Shown: positions 26,776 to 36,003, counted from the first letter of the stretch. The stretch: DNA of 44,014 bases from Klebsiella pneumoniae (GCA_945869725.1 CAMBPO010000020.1:1-44014); one strand, 5' to 3'. A program made the numbers and translations. The notes: a model not told the origin generated them from the letters alone.

Positions 26776-27344
26776 AACAAGGATTGACCCATGCCCATGA
26801 GGACGGCTATTCCCAGCATCGCAAAAATCGCCGCTGCAACTTTGTGGATCAGACTGACGGGGAGTTTATGGGCCAGTTTGTCGCCCGCGTAAACCGCCGG
26901 CACGTTGGCGATCATCATGCCGAGCGTGGTGCCGACCACTACCCACAGCAGGCTCTGGTATTGAGCTGCCAGCGCAACGGTTGCAATCTGGGTTTTATCA
27001 CCTATCTCGGCGATAAAAAATGTAATGAACGTTGTGCCAAATACGCCAAAACGTGTCGCTGTGGCTTTGGCGTCATCGAGTTCATCCGGTTTCAACATCC
27101 ACGCGGCCATCGCCAGAAAGGAAATGCCGAGCAACCAACGCAACGTCTCCGGTGTCATGAGACTGGTCAGCCAGGTCCCAAACCAGCCGGCAACACCATG
27201 ATTGGCGAGTGTTGCCAACAAAATCGCAAGAATAATCGGTATGGGCTTTTTGTAGCGGGCTGCCAGCAGGAAAGCCAGTAGTTGCGTGCGGTCACCGATT
27301 TCTGCCAGAGCGACCAGCCCGGTTGAGACTAAAAATGCGTCCAT
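26772..27344 (-). CDS. TMEM165/GDT1 family (UPF0016) Mn2+/Ca2+ exporter
   Basis: Predicted 190-residue inner-membrane protein made of two homologous halves of three helices. Each half carries the family motif E-x-G-D-(K/R)-(S/T): EIGDRTQLLAFLLAA near residue 15 and EIGDKTQIATVALAAQY near residue 114. Bacterial members such as MneA export manganese; others move calcium. The internal GDD-type linker between halves is short and charged (LKPDELDDAKATATR). ATG 27344 has AGGGGAG six bases upstream. The stop overlaps the hrpB start. No mntR or yybP-ykoY riboswitch-like element is evident upstream. Confidence 0.93.
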   Translation of the reverse strand: MDAFLVSTGLVALAEIGDRTQLLAFLLAARYKKPIPIILAILLATLANHGVAGWFGTWLTSLMTPETLRWLLGISFLAMAAWMLKPDELDDAKATATRFGVFGTTFITFFIAEIGDKTQIATVALAAQYQSLLWVVVGTTLGMMIANVPAVYAGDKLAHKLPVSLIHKVAAAIFAMLGIAVLMGMGQSLL

Positions 27345-27371
27345 CAACAACTCCCCTGAAGGCGCGGGATT

Positions 27372-29483
27372 CTAGGTTGTTTGCCTTGCAGTCGCAAACG
27401 CAATAAACCAATCAATGGAGCCAGGGTTAGACATCGAGTCGCGATTCACAGCCTTTTTCACATCGTGGTCAAGCAGTATTTTTTTCACGGGAATTTCCAG
27501 TTTTTTGCCAGACAAGGTGCGCGGAACTTCGGCGATGGCAAAAATGCCGTCAGGGACATGGCGTGCGGACAGTTTTGTGCGGATTGCCTCGTTGATTGCC
27601 AGTCGCAGCGCTTCTGGAACACCGGTTTGCAAGGGGTTTCCTTGTGCCCTGGGGTTTGCCAACAGCGACGCTTTACCGGCGATAAAACCGTCAGCAGCCG
27701 GGCCTTTGGGGCTGGCCTCTGCCGCAAATGCCGGATCTCTGATGACAACAAACAACGCCATAAAAGAATCACGATTCAAATATTCAAGATCAACAACCAG
27801 TGAATCAAGAACCTCATCAAACTCTTCTACCACGCGATAAATCTCGCTGGTGCCCATGCGAATGCCATGTCGGTTGATGGTGGAATCGGAACGCCCGTAG
27901 ATAATGCCGGTGATGGCCTCAGGTCGAGGAATCAGACGCACCCAGTCGCCATGGCACCAGACACCGGGAAATTGTTCAAAGTAACTGCCGAAATAGCGCG
28001 AGCCATCCGTATCGCCCCAGAAGAACAAAGGCATGGATGGCATCGGTTGTGTGACCACCAGTTCACCCACTTCGTCGATGACAGATTGACCGTCGTCATT
28101 AAAGGCGTGTGTGGCAATACCCAGCTCGCGGCACTGCATCTCACCAGAATAAATTGGCAATATGGAACTTGTAGTCAGAAAACATGCGCCGGGATCAGTG
28201 CCGCCGGAAATACAACCGAGGCGAACATCTTGCTTGACGTGATTGTAGACCCACTCATAACCTTCCTCTGGCAGCGGCGATCCTGTGCAGCCGACCGAGC
28301 GTAGCGCGGACAAATCAAATTGTTCGCCGGGTTTGATGCCGGTCTTTGCGCACAAGGCGATAAATGCCGGACTGGTACCAAAGGAGTTGGCTTGTTCGCG
28401 TTCTGCAAATTTCCACAAGGTACTGGTATCGGGATATCCGGGGTTGCCGTCATACATCAATACAGTGACACCATTAATCAGGCCGTTAAGGGTCGAGTTC
28501 CACATAATCCAGTTGGTGGATGAAAACCAGAAAGTTTTGTCACCAGGTTTGGCATCACCGTGCAACAGGCCGGCTTTAAACGACTGTATCACCACGCCGC
28601 CGTGACCATGAACGATAGGCTTGGGCATGCCGGTAGTGCCCGATGAGTACACTATCCACAGCGGGTGGGAAAACGGTACTGCAACAAACGCAGGCTCTTG
28701 CGGTCTGGCAAGCGCATGGTCAAAACGAAGGGCGCGAACCTGGCGATCGATGCCGCTGAGATCCAGTTCTGAATCGCCGTGCAGATAGGACAGGAAAATG
28801 ACACATTCCACACTGGGCAACTGGCGCACCAGCTCGCGGGCGACATCGCGTCGATCGAAGTCGCGGCCGCCATAACGATAGCCATCAATGGTAAACAAGA
28901 CCTTGGGTTCAATCTGGCGGAAGCGATCCAGAACACCCACTGCGCCCATATCAGGTGCTGCGCATGACCAGATGCCGCCAAGGCTGGTAACCGCCAGCAT
29001 GGCTGCCGCCGTTTCCGGAATATTGGGCATGTAGGCAACGGCGCGGTCACCCACCTGTAAACCCGCGTCCCTCAAGGTTGCCGCAAGGGAACCTACTTGC
29101 TGGCGCAGTTCACCCCAACTGATTTCTGTGCGGCCGCGCACTTCCGAGTCTGCGATCAACGCCGGGGTTTGGCTGTTGTCAGATTTGCTGCCGTACGCCA
29201 ATGCGTGTTCAGCATAGTTCAGCGTTGCGCCTTCGAACCAGCGCGCTCCGGGCATTTTCCGTTCCAGCAGCACCTGCTGATACGGGCTATGCGCAATCAC
29301 ATCGGCGAATTGCCAGATACTCTCCCAGAAATCTTCAATCTCGGTGGTTGACCAGGTCCACAAGTCGTCATAACACGAGAAGGTCAGTCCCTTGTTCAGC
29401 GTCAGCCAATGTTGATAACGGGTTATGCCGGCATCGGCAATACGCTGCGCCGAAGGGCGCCAAAGTAACGGAGAGTCAGCCAT
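27372..29483 (-). CDS. aacS: Acetoacetyl-CoA synthetase
   Basis: Predicted 703-residue ANL-family acyl-CoA ligase that activates acetoacetate with ATP and CoA. It has the acetoacetyl-CoA-synthetase N-terminal region (ARWFEGATLNYAEHAL), the AMP-binding signature YSSGTTGMPKPIVHGHGG, SSTNWIMWNSTLNGL, YGRSDSTINRHGIRMGTSEIY and the C-terminal catalytic Lys region PRTLSGKKLEIPVKKIL. Length and motif details match AacS rather than acetyl-CoA synthetase. The ribosome-binding site is weak. The upstream gene, an SDR, ends 52 bases before it on the same strand, suggesting a joint ketone-body or 3-hydroxyacid role. Confidence 0.95.
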   Translation of the reverse strand: MADSPLLWRPSAQRIADAGITRYQHWLTLNKGLTFSCYDDLWTWSTTEIEDFWESIWQFADVIAHSPYQQVLLERKMPGARWFEGATLNYAEHALAYGSKSDNSQTPALIADSEVRGRTEISWGELRQQVGSLAATLRDAGLQVGDRAVAYMPNIPETAAAMLAVTSLGGIWSCAAPDMGAVGVLDRFRQIEPKVLFTIDGYRYGGRDFDRRDVARELVRQLPSVECVIFLSYLHGDSELDLSGIDRQVRALRFDHALARPQEPAFVAVPFSHPLWIVYSSGTTGMPKPIVHGHGGVVIQSFKAGLLHGDAKPGDKTFWFSSTNWIMWNSTLNGLINGVTVLMYDGNPGYPDTSTLWKFAEREQANSFGTSPAFIALCAKTGIKPGEQFDLSALRSVGCTGSPLPEEGYEWVYNHVKQDVRLGCISGGTDPGACFLTTSSILPIYSGEMQCRELGIATHAFNDDGQSVIDEVGELVVTQPMPSMPLFFWGDTDGSRYFGSYFEQFPGVWCHGDWVRLIPRPEAITGIIYGRSDSTINRHGIRMGTSEIYRVVEEFDEVLDSLVVDLEYLNRDSFMALFVVIRDPAFAAEASPKGPAADGFIAGKASLLANPRAQGNPLQTGVPEALRLAINEAIRTKLSARHVPDGIFAIAEVPRTLSGKKLEIPVKKILLDHDVKKAVNRDSMSNPGSIDWFIAFATARQTT

Positions 29484-29535
29484 ACTAAAAATCCGGGGTT
29501 TTGAGTTATTGGAGGTCTAACAAATGTGTTTTTAA

Positions 29536-30363
29536 TTATGGTTTTTCATTAAACATGGCGACGCGTCCGCCATCCACAACCAGATCATGGCAGTTGATAT
29601 AACTGCCTTCATCGCTGGCCAGAAACAGCGCGGCATAGGCAATATCATCAGCCAGTCCCGAACGCGGTGTTGGTGTGGCACTGGCAAGGTTGCTCTGTAA
29701 TTTAGCCATTTTTTGTGCGTTTTCACTATCACTGAGTGATTGCGCGCGTGTGGATCCGCCCCAGAAAATTGGCGTCGCGATGGCTCCCGGCGAAATCGCA
29801 TTGACACGGATGCTCCAGGGACCCAGTTCAACACCCGCCAGCCGCGTGAGATGCGACAGCGCAGCTTTTGCGCCGGAGTACAAATAGCCTCCCTGATTTA
29901 TCCGATGCGCCGCGATACTGGCGTTATTGATAATGCTGCCACCGCCGGAGGTTTTCATGACCCGCGCCGCATGTTTCATACCAAACACGGCGCTACCAAC
30001 CAACAAGCGCATGACCCGGTCAAATTCCTCTTCGGTGACCGATTCAACGGAGCTGCGCTCGCCCGCGCCGGCATTATTAAACAGACAGTCCAGGCGGCCG
30101 AACCGCTCGACAGTGGCATCCACCAGTGCTCCCATCTGCTGGTCGTGGATCACATTGACGGCGTGAAACATAAAGCGGTCGCCGTACAATGCCTTCAGCT
30201 CCTGTGCTAAGGCCTCGCCGCGCTCCTGCGAGCGTCCGGCAATCACCAGTTTGGCGCCGTGTGCTGCAAACACCCGCGCAGTCGCTTCTCCGATACCACT
30301 GGTCGCGCCGGTTATGATGGCGACTTTGTCCTGCAAACGTGCGGCCTGACTATTGACGCTCAT
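29536..30363 (-). CDS. Short-chain dehydrogenase/reductase
   Basis: Predicted 275-residue classical SDR. The cofactor motif TGATSGIG lies at residues 19-26, NNAG near 91-94, and the catalytic YSGAK (Tyr-x-x-x-Lys) with a preceding Asn and Ser region (INNASIAAH). IAGRSQER after strand 2 suggests NADP may be used, but this is uncertain. It lies upstream of aacS, so conversion of a 3-hydroxy acid to the oxo acid is attractive, but the sequence is not clearly a 3-hydroxybutyrate dehydrogenase. AAGAGG lies five bases before the ATG. Confidence 0.9.
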   Translation of the reverse strand: MSVNSQAARLQDKVAIITGATSGIGEATARVFAAHGAKLVIAGRSQERGEALAQELKALYGDRFMFHAVNVIHDQQMGALVDATVERFGRLDCLFNNAGAGERSSVESVTEEEFDRVMRLLVGSAVFGMKHAARVMKTSGGGSIINNASIAAHRINQGGYLYSGAKAALSHLTRLAGVELGPWSIRVNAISPGAIATPIFWGGSTRAQSLSDSENAQKMAKLQSNLASATPTPRSGLADDIAYAALFLASDEGSYINCHDLVVDGGRVAMFNEKP

Positions 30364-30412
30364 AAAGACCTCTTGTGGTAATTGTTTGTGGTTTTAAGGG
30401 CTATTTTTAAAT

Positions 30413-31540
30413 TCAAGGTGCAATACTGAGGTCACGGGCCCCTGGGTTTTTGCCTGCTGCAATTTGCAGTGGCTGCAAAATATCAAACTCCACCAGATCA
30501 TAAATCGAGCGCATGTGCGCGCCTCGTTCAGGTCCGGGGTTGCTGTTAGAGGTTATTACAATCACCAGATCATATTCTTTGACAACAAAAATAAACTGGC
30601 CGCCGTAACCCCAGGCCAGCGGAACCTGCAAATCGGCCATGTCACGCAGCCACCAGCCGTATCCGTAATGGCGACCTTCACCGCGGGGAGACTCAGCATG
30701 CGGCTGATGCGAGTCGCGCACCCATTGCTCGCTGAGAATGCGTTTACCGTCGTGTACACCCCCATTCAGATACATTTCCCCGATATCCAGCATCTGCCGG
30801 GGCGTAATTTCCATATCATTACCGCCAAAATAAACCCCTTGTGGGTCACGGCTCCAGTAGGCCATGCGAAACCCCATGGGGTCGGCAAGGTAGCGCTGGG
30901 CAAACTCCTTGGTATTCATGCCGCTTGCGCGGGTAACAATGGCAGAGAGCAAATGTGTTGTGCCGGTACTGTAAATCATGGCAGTGCCGGGGTCGGCAAC
31001 CATCGGGCTTTTTAGTGCCGCATCAACCCAATTGCGGCTGGCAACCCATGACCCGTAATTGCTGCCGGACGTGCTGGCTAAACCGCCCTGCATAGTGAGC
31101 AGATTTCTGATGGTAATGCCTCTGACCGTGTCTTCGACTTCAGTGCCGATGTATTCGGGGAAAAAATCCACGATGGGTTGGTTAATGTCTTTGATGTGTC
31201 CGTTCTGCAAGGCCAGACCTACCAGGGCGGAAATGATACTTTTGGATGCAGACTTAAGATTGGCCGGCTGACCGGCATCTCGACCCGCAAAGTACTGTTC
31301 ATAAATGCGGCTGCCCTGATGACTGATCAGCAGGCTATGCAGACGCGGCATATCGCGTGAGCGCTGTTGCAGCACTGCGGTATCCAATCCGGGCAGCAGA
31401 TCGGATTGAGCCTGCGCGCGGCTTGCCATCGCTGTAAATGCCGATAACAACACGGCACTGAGCAGCATGACAAACAAAGCGCCGGATGATCGACGGGGTT
31501 GCGGGATGCTGCGCTGACACGGGATTGCTGATCTGTTCAT
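30413..31540 (-). CDS. Exported serine hydrolase of the beta-lactamase class C-like family
   Basis: Predicted 375-residue protein with a positively charged N-terminus and a hydrophobic segment (about residues 19-38) followed by an AQA-Q site, so it is probably exported or membrane-anchored. The penicillin-binding-protein-like fold has S97-x-x-K100 (SASK) and Y190-S-T (IYSTG). The third motif is replaced by WGYGGQ. Family members include esterases, peptidases and 6-aminohexanoate dimer hydrolase-like enzymes; beta-lactam resistance should not be assumed. ATG 31540 was chosen because it gives a sensible signal peptide; the frame runs further to 31651. The ribosome-binding site is weak. Confidence 0.88.
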   Translation of the reverse strand: MNRSAIPCQRSIPQPRRSSGALFVMLLSAVLLSAFTAMASRAQAQSDLLPGLDTAVLQQRSRDMPRLHSLLISHQGSRIYEQYFAGRDAGQPANLKSASKSIISALVGLALQNGHIKDINQPIVDFFPEYIGTEVEDTVRGITIRNLLTMQGGLASTSGSNYGSWVASRNWVDAALKSPMVADPGTAMIYSTGTTHLLSAIVTRASGMNTKEFAQRYLADPMGFRMAYWSRDPQGVYFGGNDMEITPRQMLDIGEMYLNGGVHDGKRILSEQWVRDSHQPHAESPRGEGRHYGYGWWLRDMADLQVPLAWGYGGQFIFVVKEYDLVIVITSNSNPGPERGAHMRSIYDLVEFDILQPLQIAAGKNPGARDLSIAP

Positions 31541-31833
31541 TAATTTAGGAACCTGTTTGGACCTTACACGCCTGATCATCGAACTCCCGACAGTATGTAT
31601 GAGCCACGCGATACCATACAAGACGACAATTCCGGCCTGCCGCATTGCCAACGACAGCGCCAGCGAAACTTTTTCGCGGATGCACTTGGGTTATGAATCG
31701 GTTACGATCGCCCCATGACAAAAAAGTACCACAATCACCCATCAGCCTATTTCCCGTTGGCGCGCCAGGTTTCGTGATCTGCAACTGGGAAAAGCGTACC
31801 AGCAGTACAACAAACAGGATAAACATCCAAAAA
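31541..31833. other. Intergenic region between divergent genes, nothing definite
   Basis: This 293-base stretch lies between the start of the serine hydrolase gene and the start of rsuA. Frames of both genes extend into it but show no family-like sequence. I see no strong promoter pair, hairpin or RNA gene; it must hold the promoters of both divergent genes. Confidence 0.5.
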
Positions 31834-32526
31834 ATGCGACTCGACAAGTTTCTCAGTCATGCCACGGTTTACTCGCGCGCGCAGGTCAAAAAGCTGATCC
31901 GGGACAAACGTGTACAGATCGGCGAGGTGATTGCCAGAAGTGCAGACTACATGCTGGCAGAGAACGACCGTGTTTTGCTCGATGGTGAACAGGTCTGCCT
32001 TCCGGTCGCGCAATACTTCATGCTGAATAAACCAGCCGCTTATGTTTGTGCAAACTCTGACAGCGACAATCCGACTGTGCTGGACCTGATCGAAGAGGCC
32101 GCAGAGGATTTAGCCATCGCCGGCAGGTTGGACAAGGATACAACCGGGCTGGTGTTGCTCAGTAACAACGGCCAGTGGGTTCACCGCATTATCAGTCCGC
32201 GCCGCGAATGTCCAAAAATGTACCATGCCGATCTGGACTACCCGATTACCGATGACACCATAAAGAAATTCAAGCAAGGATTTTTTCTCAAAGGAGAAGA
32301 GAAACTTACAAAACCGGCCATTCTGGAATCCATTGCGGACAACAAAGTCAGTGTTGTCATCTCTGAGGGGCGTTATCACCAGGTCAAACGAATGTTTGCT
32401 GCCTGTGGACTGCATGTGCAGGCGTTGCACCGGGTCAGTGTCGGCGACATTACACTGGATAATTCGCTGGAGCCAGGACAGTACAGGGTGCTCACTGCAG
32501 CCGAGATTAACAGTGTGCTGCTCTGA
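31834..32526 (+). CDS. rsuA: 16S rRNA pseudouridine(516) synthase
   Basis: Predicted 230-residue RsuA, which converts U516 of 16S rRNA to pseudouridine. An S4-like RNA-binding domain opens the protein (MRLDKFLSHATVYSRAQVKKLIRDKRVQ), followed by the catalytic domain with D100 in AGRLDKDTTGLVLLS and the conserved EGRYHQVKRMFAACG and ALHRVSVGDI segments. Length is almost that of E. coli RsuA (231). The ATG at 31834 is at the conserved N-terminus; an upstream in-frame extension to 31645 is not homologous. It is followed after 61 bases by an RsmC-like gene, so two ribosomal small-subunit modification genes are adjacent. Confidence 0.94.
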   Translation: MRLDKFLSHATVYSRAQVKKLIRDKRVQIGEVIARSADYMLAENDRVLLDGEQVCLPVAQYFMLNKPAAYVCANSDSDNPTVLDLIEEAAEDLAIAGRLDKDTTGLVLLSNNGQWVHRIISPRRECPKMYHADLDYPITDDTIKKFKQGFFLKGEEKLTKPAILESIADNKVSVVISEGRYHQVKRMFAACGLHVQALHRVSVGDITLDNSLEPGQYRVLTAAEINSVLL

Positions 32527-32587
32527 CCGCGTGCTGGCCAGAACATAAACAGTACCGCAAAAATTATACGATTGTGCAGGGGATAAC

Positions 32588-33646
32588 ATGAAAGACCATT
32601 GTCAGGCGCTGGTGCTGGAGATTTTATGCGGCACAGCAACAGTAGCATCCGCATCCGCTCGCACCCTGTGGGTAATGGATGAAAACCCGGCAATAGACGG
32701 ACTCCTGAAGCTGAACGGATCCACGTCAATTGATGTGATCAGCAACCGCTATGACACGCGGGAGCAGATGGCAAAACTGCGTATCAATACATTTCTCAGC
32801 GATTTCGATTTCACTGGGCTGGGCTTATACGAGCAGATTGTTTATCGCATCTCCAAAGAAAAAATGCTGACTCATCATGTCATCAATGAAGCACTCAGGC
32901 ATTTGACCGCTGACGGCAAACTCTATGTGACAGGTGAAAAAACCGATGGCATCAAGTCAATCACCAAACAGGCTGCAGAGCTCTATCAGTCTGATGTCAC
33001 CGCCCGCAAGTTTGGCAACGCGTATCTTGCACAGTTCAGCAGGCCATCAGATGCGATTCTTGACAGCAAGCGTCTGCCGACAGCCGGTTATACGGACTTG
33101 CGGCTGATCAGCCACCCATTACTGAATTTTTATTCAAAACCCGGCGTGTTTGGTTGGGAGAAAATTGATAAAGGCAGCCAGTTGCTGGTGAGTTGTTTAC
33201 CACCCGTCATTCAATACATGAAGGGCGTGGAAAGTGTGCTGGATCTCGGATGTGGTTGGGGTTATCTGATGCTCGCCACACAATCCATTCCCATCGACGT
33301 GCGTGTTGCAACAGACAACAATGTGGCTGCTGTAGACGCTGCCAACCGTAACTTCAATAACGCCGGTATGAATGTGCAATGTGTTGTGGATGATTGTGGC
33401 GGCCAGATTCGCCAGCGTTTTGATCTGATTTTGTGTAATCCACCCTTCCATCAGGGATTCCAGGTCAGTGATACGATGACGGAGAAATTTCTGAAGAGTG
33501 CATCGCGTTTGAGCCGCCGCAGCACACGGGCCATTTTTGTCGTGAACCAGTTTATCCCGCTGCAGAAACTGGCTGAGTCGTACTTTAAAGAATCAAGGCT
33601 GTTGGCGTCTGCGCACGGGTTTAATGTGTTTGAGCTTCGCCCCTGA
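32588..33646 (+). CDS. rsmC: RsmC/RlmG-like rRNA guanine-N2 methyltransferase
   Basis: Predicted 352-residue S-adenosylmethionine-dependent methyltransferase. The C-terminal catalytic half has YSKPGVFGWEKIDKGSQLL, the SAM motif LDLGCGWGYL (residues 219-228) and the catalytic NPPFH (284-288), typical of RsmC (16S rRNA m2G1207) and RlmG. The N-terminal half is a diverged, non-catalytic methyltransferase-like domain (YEQIVYRISKEKML, GKLYVTGEKTDGIKS), as in RsmC. AGGGG lies five bases before the ATG. It follows rsuA and is convergent with arsJ. RsmC is favoured by length and motifs, but RlmG remains possible. Confidence 0.87.
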   Translation: MKDHCQALVLEILCGTATVASASARTLWVMDENPAIDGLLKLNGSTSIDVISNRYDTREQMAKLRINTFLSDFDFTGLGLYEQIVYRISKEKMLTHHVINEALRHLTADGKLYVTGEKTDGIKSITKQAAELYQSDVTARKFGNAYLAQFSRPSDAILDSKRLPTAGYTDLRLISHPLLNFYSKPGVFGWEKIDKGSQLLVSCLPPVIQYMKGVESVLDLGCGWGYLMLATQSIPIDVRVATDNNVAAVDAANRNFNNAGMNVQCVVDDCGGQIRQRFDLILCNPPFHQGFQVSDTMTEKFLKSASRLSRRSTRAIFVVNQFIPLQKLAESYFKESRLLASAHGFNVFELRP

Positions 33647-33665
33647 CGGCCGCTGTCAGCGGCCG
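33647..33665. other. Strong hairpin between convergent rsmC and arsJ
   Basis: An 8-base perfect inverted repeat (CGGCCGCT / AGCGGCCG, loop GTC) begins immediately after the rsmC stop codon. No T-tract follows on either strand, so it is not a standard intrinsic terminator, but it occupies the 28-base gap between two convergent genes and may block transcript read-through or exonucleases. Confidence 0.55.
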
Positions 33666-33674
33666 CGTTGAACC

Positions 33675-34949
33675 TCAGCCTGACTGCTGATGTCGAGGCA
33701 ATCCGATGGACACCACACTGGTAAGCAGCAGAAAAAGAGCCGATACCCATAAGCAGGCGGCGAGCCCGGCGCTCTGAAATAACCACCCCGATAACAATGT
33801 GCCGATCAATCGACCCATGGCGTTAGCCATGTAATAGAAGCCAACATCCAGCGAGACACCATCGTCACGTGCATAACTGACGATCAGGAAACTGTGCAAG
33901 GCGGAGTTCATGGCGAACACCACCCCGAATATCATCAGCCCGCCAATCAGCACAGGCCCAGCCGGCAATGTAGTCCCTAAAAGCACAGCAATGGTGGCAG
34001 GGATAAGCGTCAGCAGCACAGCCCAGCGCATGGCAGAGCGCCCATCCGGGGTGTGCTGCCCGCTGCCGTTACCGTTACCGTTACCGCTACCGCTACCGCT
34101 ACCGCTACCGCTACCGCTACCGCTACCGCTACCGCTACCGCTTCCAAAGCTCTGCAGCCTGGGTGCCATCGCCTGCACAGCCCCGTAAGCCATAATCCAG
34201 CCTGCCAGGAATCCGCCGGTTTGCCATGAGTCCCAACCCAGCGTCTGGGATAAAAATACCGGCAGTGCCACCACAAACCAGACATCCCGCGCGCCAAACA
34301 GCAGCATGCGCGCCAGTGACAAACGGTTAATGGCAGCGCTTTTGGAAAACAACTCAGAAAACTTGGGTTTGCTTTTGCTTTTGCCCAGATCTGTTTTTAA
34401 CAGCATCAGGCTCAGCAGCCAGACCAGCAACAAGCTGATGGCCATACTGGCAGCCGCACCTTGAAAACCCAGTACCGTCAATAGCGCGCCACCAAGAAAA
34501 AACCCGGCACCTTTTAAGGCGTTTTTAGAACCTGTCAGTAAGGCAACCCATCGGTACAGCATGCCGTGGGCGTTGGGCGGCACTAACAGTTTGATTGCGC
34601 TTTTTGCGCTCATTTTGTTCAGGTCTTTGGCGATACCGGACAGTGCCTGTGCGGCCATCACCCAGCCAACGCTGAGCATCGTGGCCGGCACCAGCAGCAT
34701 GGACAAGGCGATGACCTGCAGAATCAATCCAGCATTCATGGTACGGTTGAGCCCGATACGGGCGCCCAGCCAGCCACCGGTCAGATTGGTGATCACGCCA
34801 AACAACTCGTAAAACACAAACAGCAGGGCGATCTGCAAGGGGCTGTAACCCAGCTGATTAAAGTGCAACACCACCATCATGCGCAGTGCGCCATCGGTCA
34901 AAGTGAAGGCCCAATAATTGCCGGTGATGATCGCGTATTGTTGATTCAT
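33675..34949 (-). CDS. arsJ: ArsJ-type MFS exporter of 1-arseno-3-phosphoglycerate, with Gly-Ser repeat insertion
   Basis: Predicted 424-residue major-facilitator transporter. The ArsJ pattern is clear: YAIITGNYWAFTLTDGALRMMVVLHF at the start, LSGIAKDLNKMSAKSAIK, LYRWVALLTGSKNALKGAGFFLGG, and GVVFAMNSALHSFLIVSYA. ArsJ exports 1-arseno-3-phosphoglycerate made by the partner GAPDH from arsenate; that gene is directly upstream with only 10 bases between. An odd insertion at residues 269-296 is pure Gly-Ser/Gly-Asn dipeptides, encoded by a hexanucleotide repeat, in the loop after the helix AGWIMAYGAVQAM. ATG 34949 fits the family start; no arsR, arsC or arsB is visible nearby. Confidence 0.92.
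   Translation of the reverse strand: MNQQYAIITGNYWAFTLTDGALRMMVVLHFNQLGYSPLQIALLFVFYELFGVITNLTGGWLGARIGLNRTMNAGLILQVIALSMLLVPATMLSVGWVMAAQALSGIAKDLNKMSAKSAIKLLVPPNAHGMLYRWVALLTGSKNALKGAGFFLGGALLTVLGFQGAAASMAISLLLVWLLSLMLLKTDLGKSKSKPKFSELFSKSAAINRLSLARMLLFGARDVWFVVALPVFLSQTLGWDSWQTGGFLAGWIMAYGAVQAMAPRLQSFGSGSGSGSGSGSGSGSGSGSGNGNGNGSGQHTPDGRSAMRWAVLLTLIPATIAVLLGTTLPAGPVLIGGLMIFGVVFAMNSALHSFLIVSYARDDGVSLDVGFYYMANAMGRLIGTLLSGWLFQSAGLAACLWVSALFLLLTSVVSIGLPRHQQSG
34062..34145 (-). repeat. Hexanucleotide microsatellite (14 units) inside arsJ
   Basis: Fourteen consecutive hexamers, read on the plus strand as GCTGCC, three GTTACC, nine identical GCTACC and GCTTCC. On the coding strand they encode Gly-Ser and Gly-Asn dipeptides. 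The nine-unit core (34086-34139) is 54 bases of perfect repeat. Because the unit is six bases, slippage changes the protein length by two residues without a frameshift. Confidence 0.97.
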
Positions 34950-34959
34950 TGCGGGACCG

Positions 34960-36003
34960 TTATACAAACCCTGCGACTTTGTCAGTCAGCTCAACGGTGC
35001 GGTTTGCATATCCCCACTCATTATCGTACCAGGCATAAATTTTCACCTGCGTCTGATTAACGACCATGGTCGACAGTGCATCGATAATGCATGAACGCGG
35101 GTCAGTTTTATAATCAATGGAGACCAGTGGCCGTTCTTCATAGCCGAGTATGCCTTTGAGCGGGCCTTGTGCCGCCGCCTGCAATAACTGATTAACTGCC
35201 TGAGCGCTTGTGTTGGTCAGTACCTCAAACACACAATCCGTCAGTGACGCATTCGCCAGCGGTACTCGCACGGCATGGCCGTTTAACTTCCCGCTGAGCT
35301 CCGGGAATATATGCGTAATCGCAGTGGCGGATCCGGTGGTGGTCGGTATCAGGCTTGAACCGCAGGCGCGTGAGCGCCGCAGATCCTTGTGGGGTGCGTC
35401 GAGTATGGTTTGTGTATTGGTAACCGAGTGAATCGTGGTCATTGAACCATGTTTGATGCCCAGAGATTCGTGGATGACTTTGACAACAGGTGCCAGGCAA
35501 TTGGTCGTGCACGAAGCAGCTGTCACTATGGTATGAAGTGCCGGGTCATACAAATTGTCATTCACACCCATGACCACGTTGAGCACACCGGTTTCTTTGA
35601 CAGGTTGTGTGACCACAACTCGCTTCACGCCTTGGTCGAGATACGCCTGAAGCACGGCCTTGGTCTTCATTTTTCCGGACGCCTCAATCACAAGGTCACA
35701 GGCTGACCAATTGTTGTCGGTGATGGTTCGCTCACCGGTGACTCGTATGCGGTCGTCACCGATCACCAGATAATTCTGTTCGGCATGTGCTTGCAGATGC
35801 CAGCGGCCGTGCACGGAGTCGAAGTTCAACAGGTGCGCCAGCGTGGCAGCGTCACCACCCGGATCATTGATTTGCACAATCTGCAATTTACGCTGCGATA
35901 CCGGTTGATTGTAGATCACTCGTAATGCCAGCCGTCCGATACGGCCAAAGCCGTTGATGCCCGTTGCAACAAGCCCTTTGGAGATTAAGTCGTTGTTGCT
36001 CAT
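34960..36003 (-). CDS. ArsJ-associated glyceraldehyde-3-phosphate dehydrogenase
   Basis: Predicted 347-residue GAPDH. The nucleotide-binding start [14 protein letters not shown] (residues 15-28), the catalytic C165 in [37 protein letters not shown] and [15 protein letters not shown] are all intact. Its place just upstream of arsJ marks it as the arsenate-detoxifying form: it uses arsenate instead of phosphate and makes 1-arseno-3-phosphoglycerate for export. ATG 36003 has AGGGAG six bases upstream. The 1,3-bisphosphoglycerate reaction may also be possible, and a separate glycolytic GAPDH should exist elsewhere. No ArsR gene precedes it; instead there is a broken small ORF. Confidence 0.93.
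   Translation of the reverse strand: MSNNDLISKGLVATGINGFGRIGRLALRVIYNQPVSQRKLQIVQINDPGGDAATLAHLLNFDSVHGRWHLQAHAEQNYLVIGDDRIRVTGERTITDNNWSACDLVIEASGKMKTKAVLQAYLDQGVKRVVVTQPVKETGVLNVVMGVNDNLYDPALHTIVTAASCTTNCLAPVVKVIHESLGIKHGSMTTIHSVTNTQTILDAPHKDLRRSRACGSSLIPTTTGSATAITHIFPELSGKLNGHAVRVPLANASLTDCVFEVLTNTSAQAVNQLLQAAAQGPLKGILGYEERPLVSIDYKTDPRSCIIDALSTMVVNQTQVKIYAWYDNEWGYANRTVELTDKVAGFV

Noticed and set aside
30413..31540. Serine hydrolase as an antibiotic-resistance beta-lactamase
   Set aside because: It has SxxK and YST but lacks the usual YxN and KTG motifs of class C beta-lactamases; a general esterase/peptidase-like role is more likely.
34062..34145. Tandem units considered as a CRISPR array
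   Set aside because: The repeats are contiguous hexamers inside a coding frame, without spacers or leader.
33910..34297. Opposite-strand and shifted ORFs rich in Leu-Pro or Ala-Val across the arsJ repeat
   Set aside because: They are produced by the hexanucleotide repeat in other frames and have no start signals or homology.
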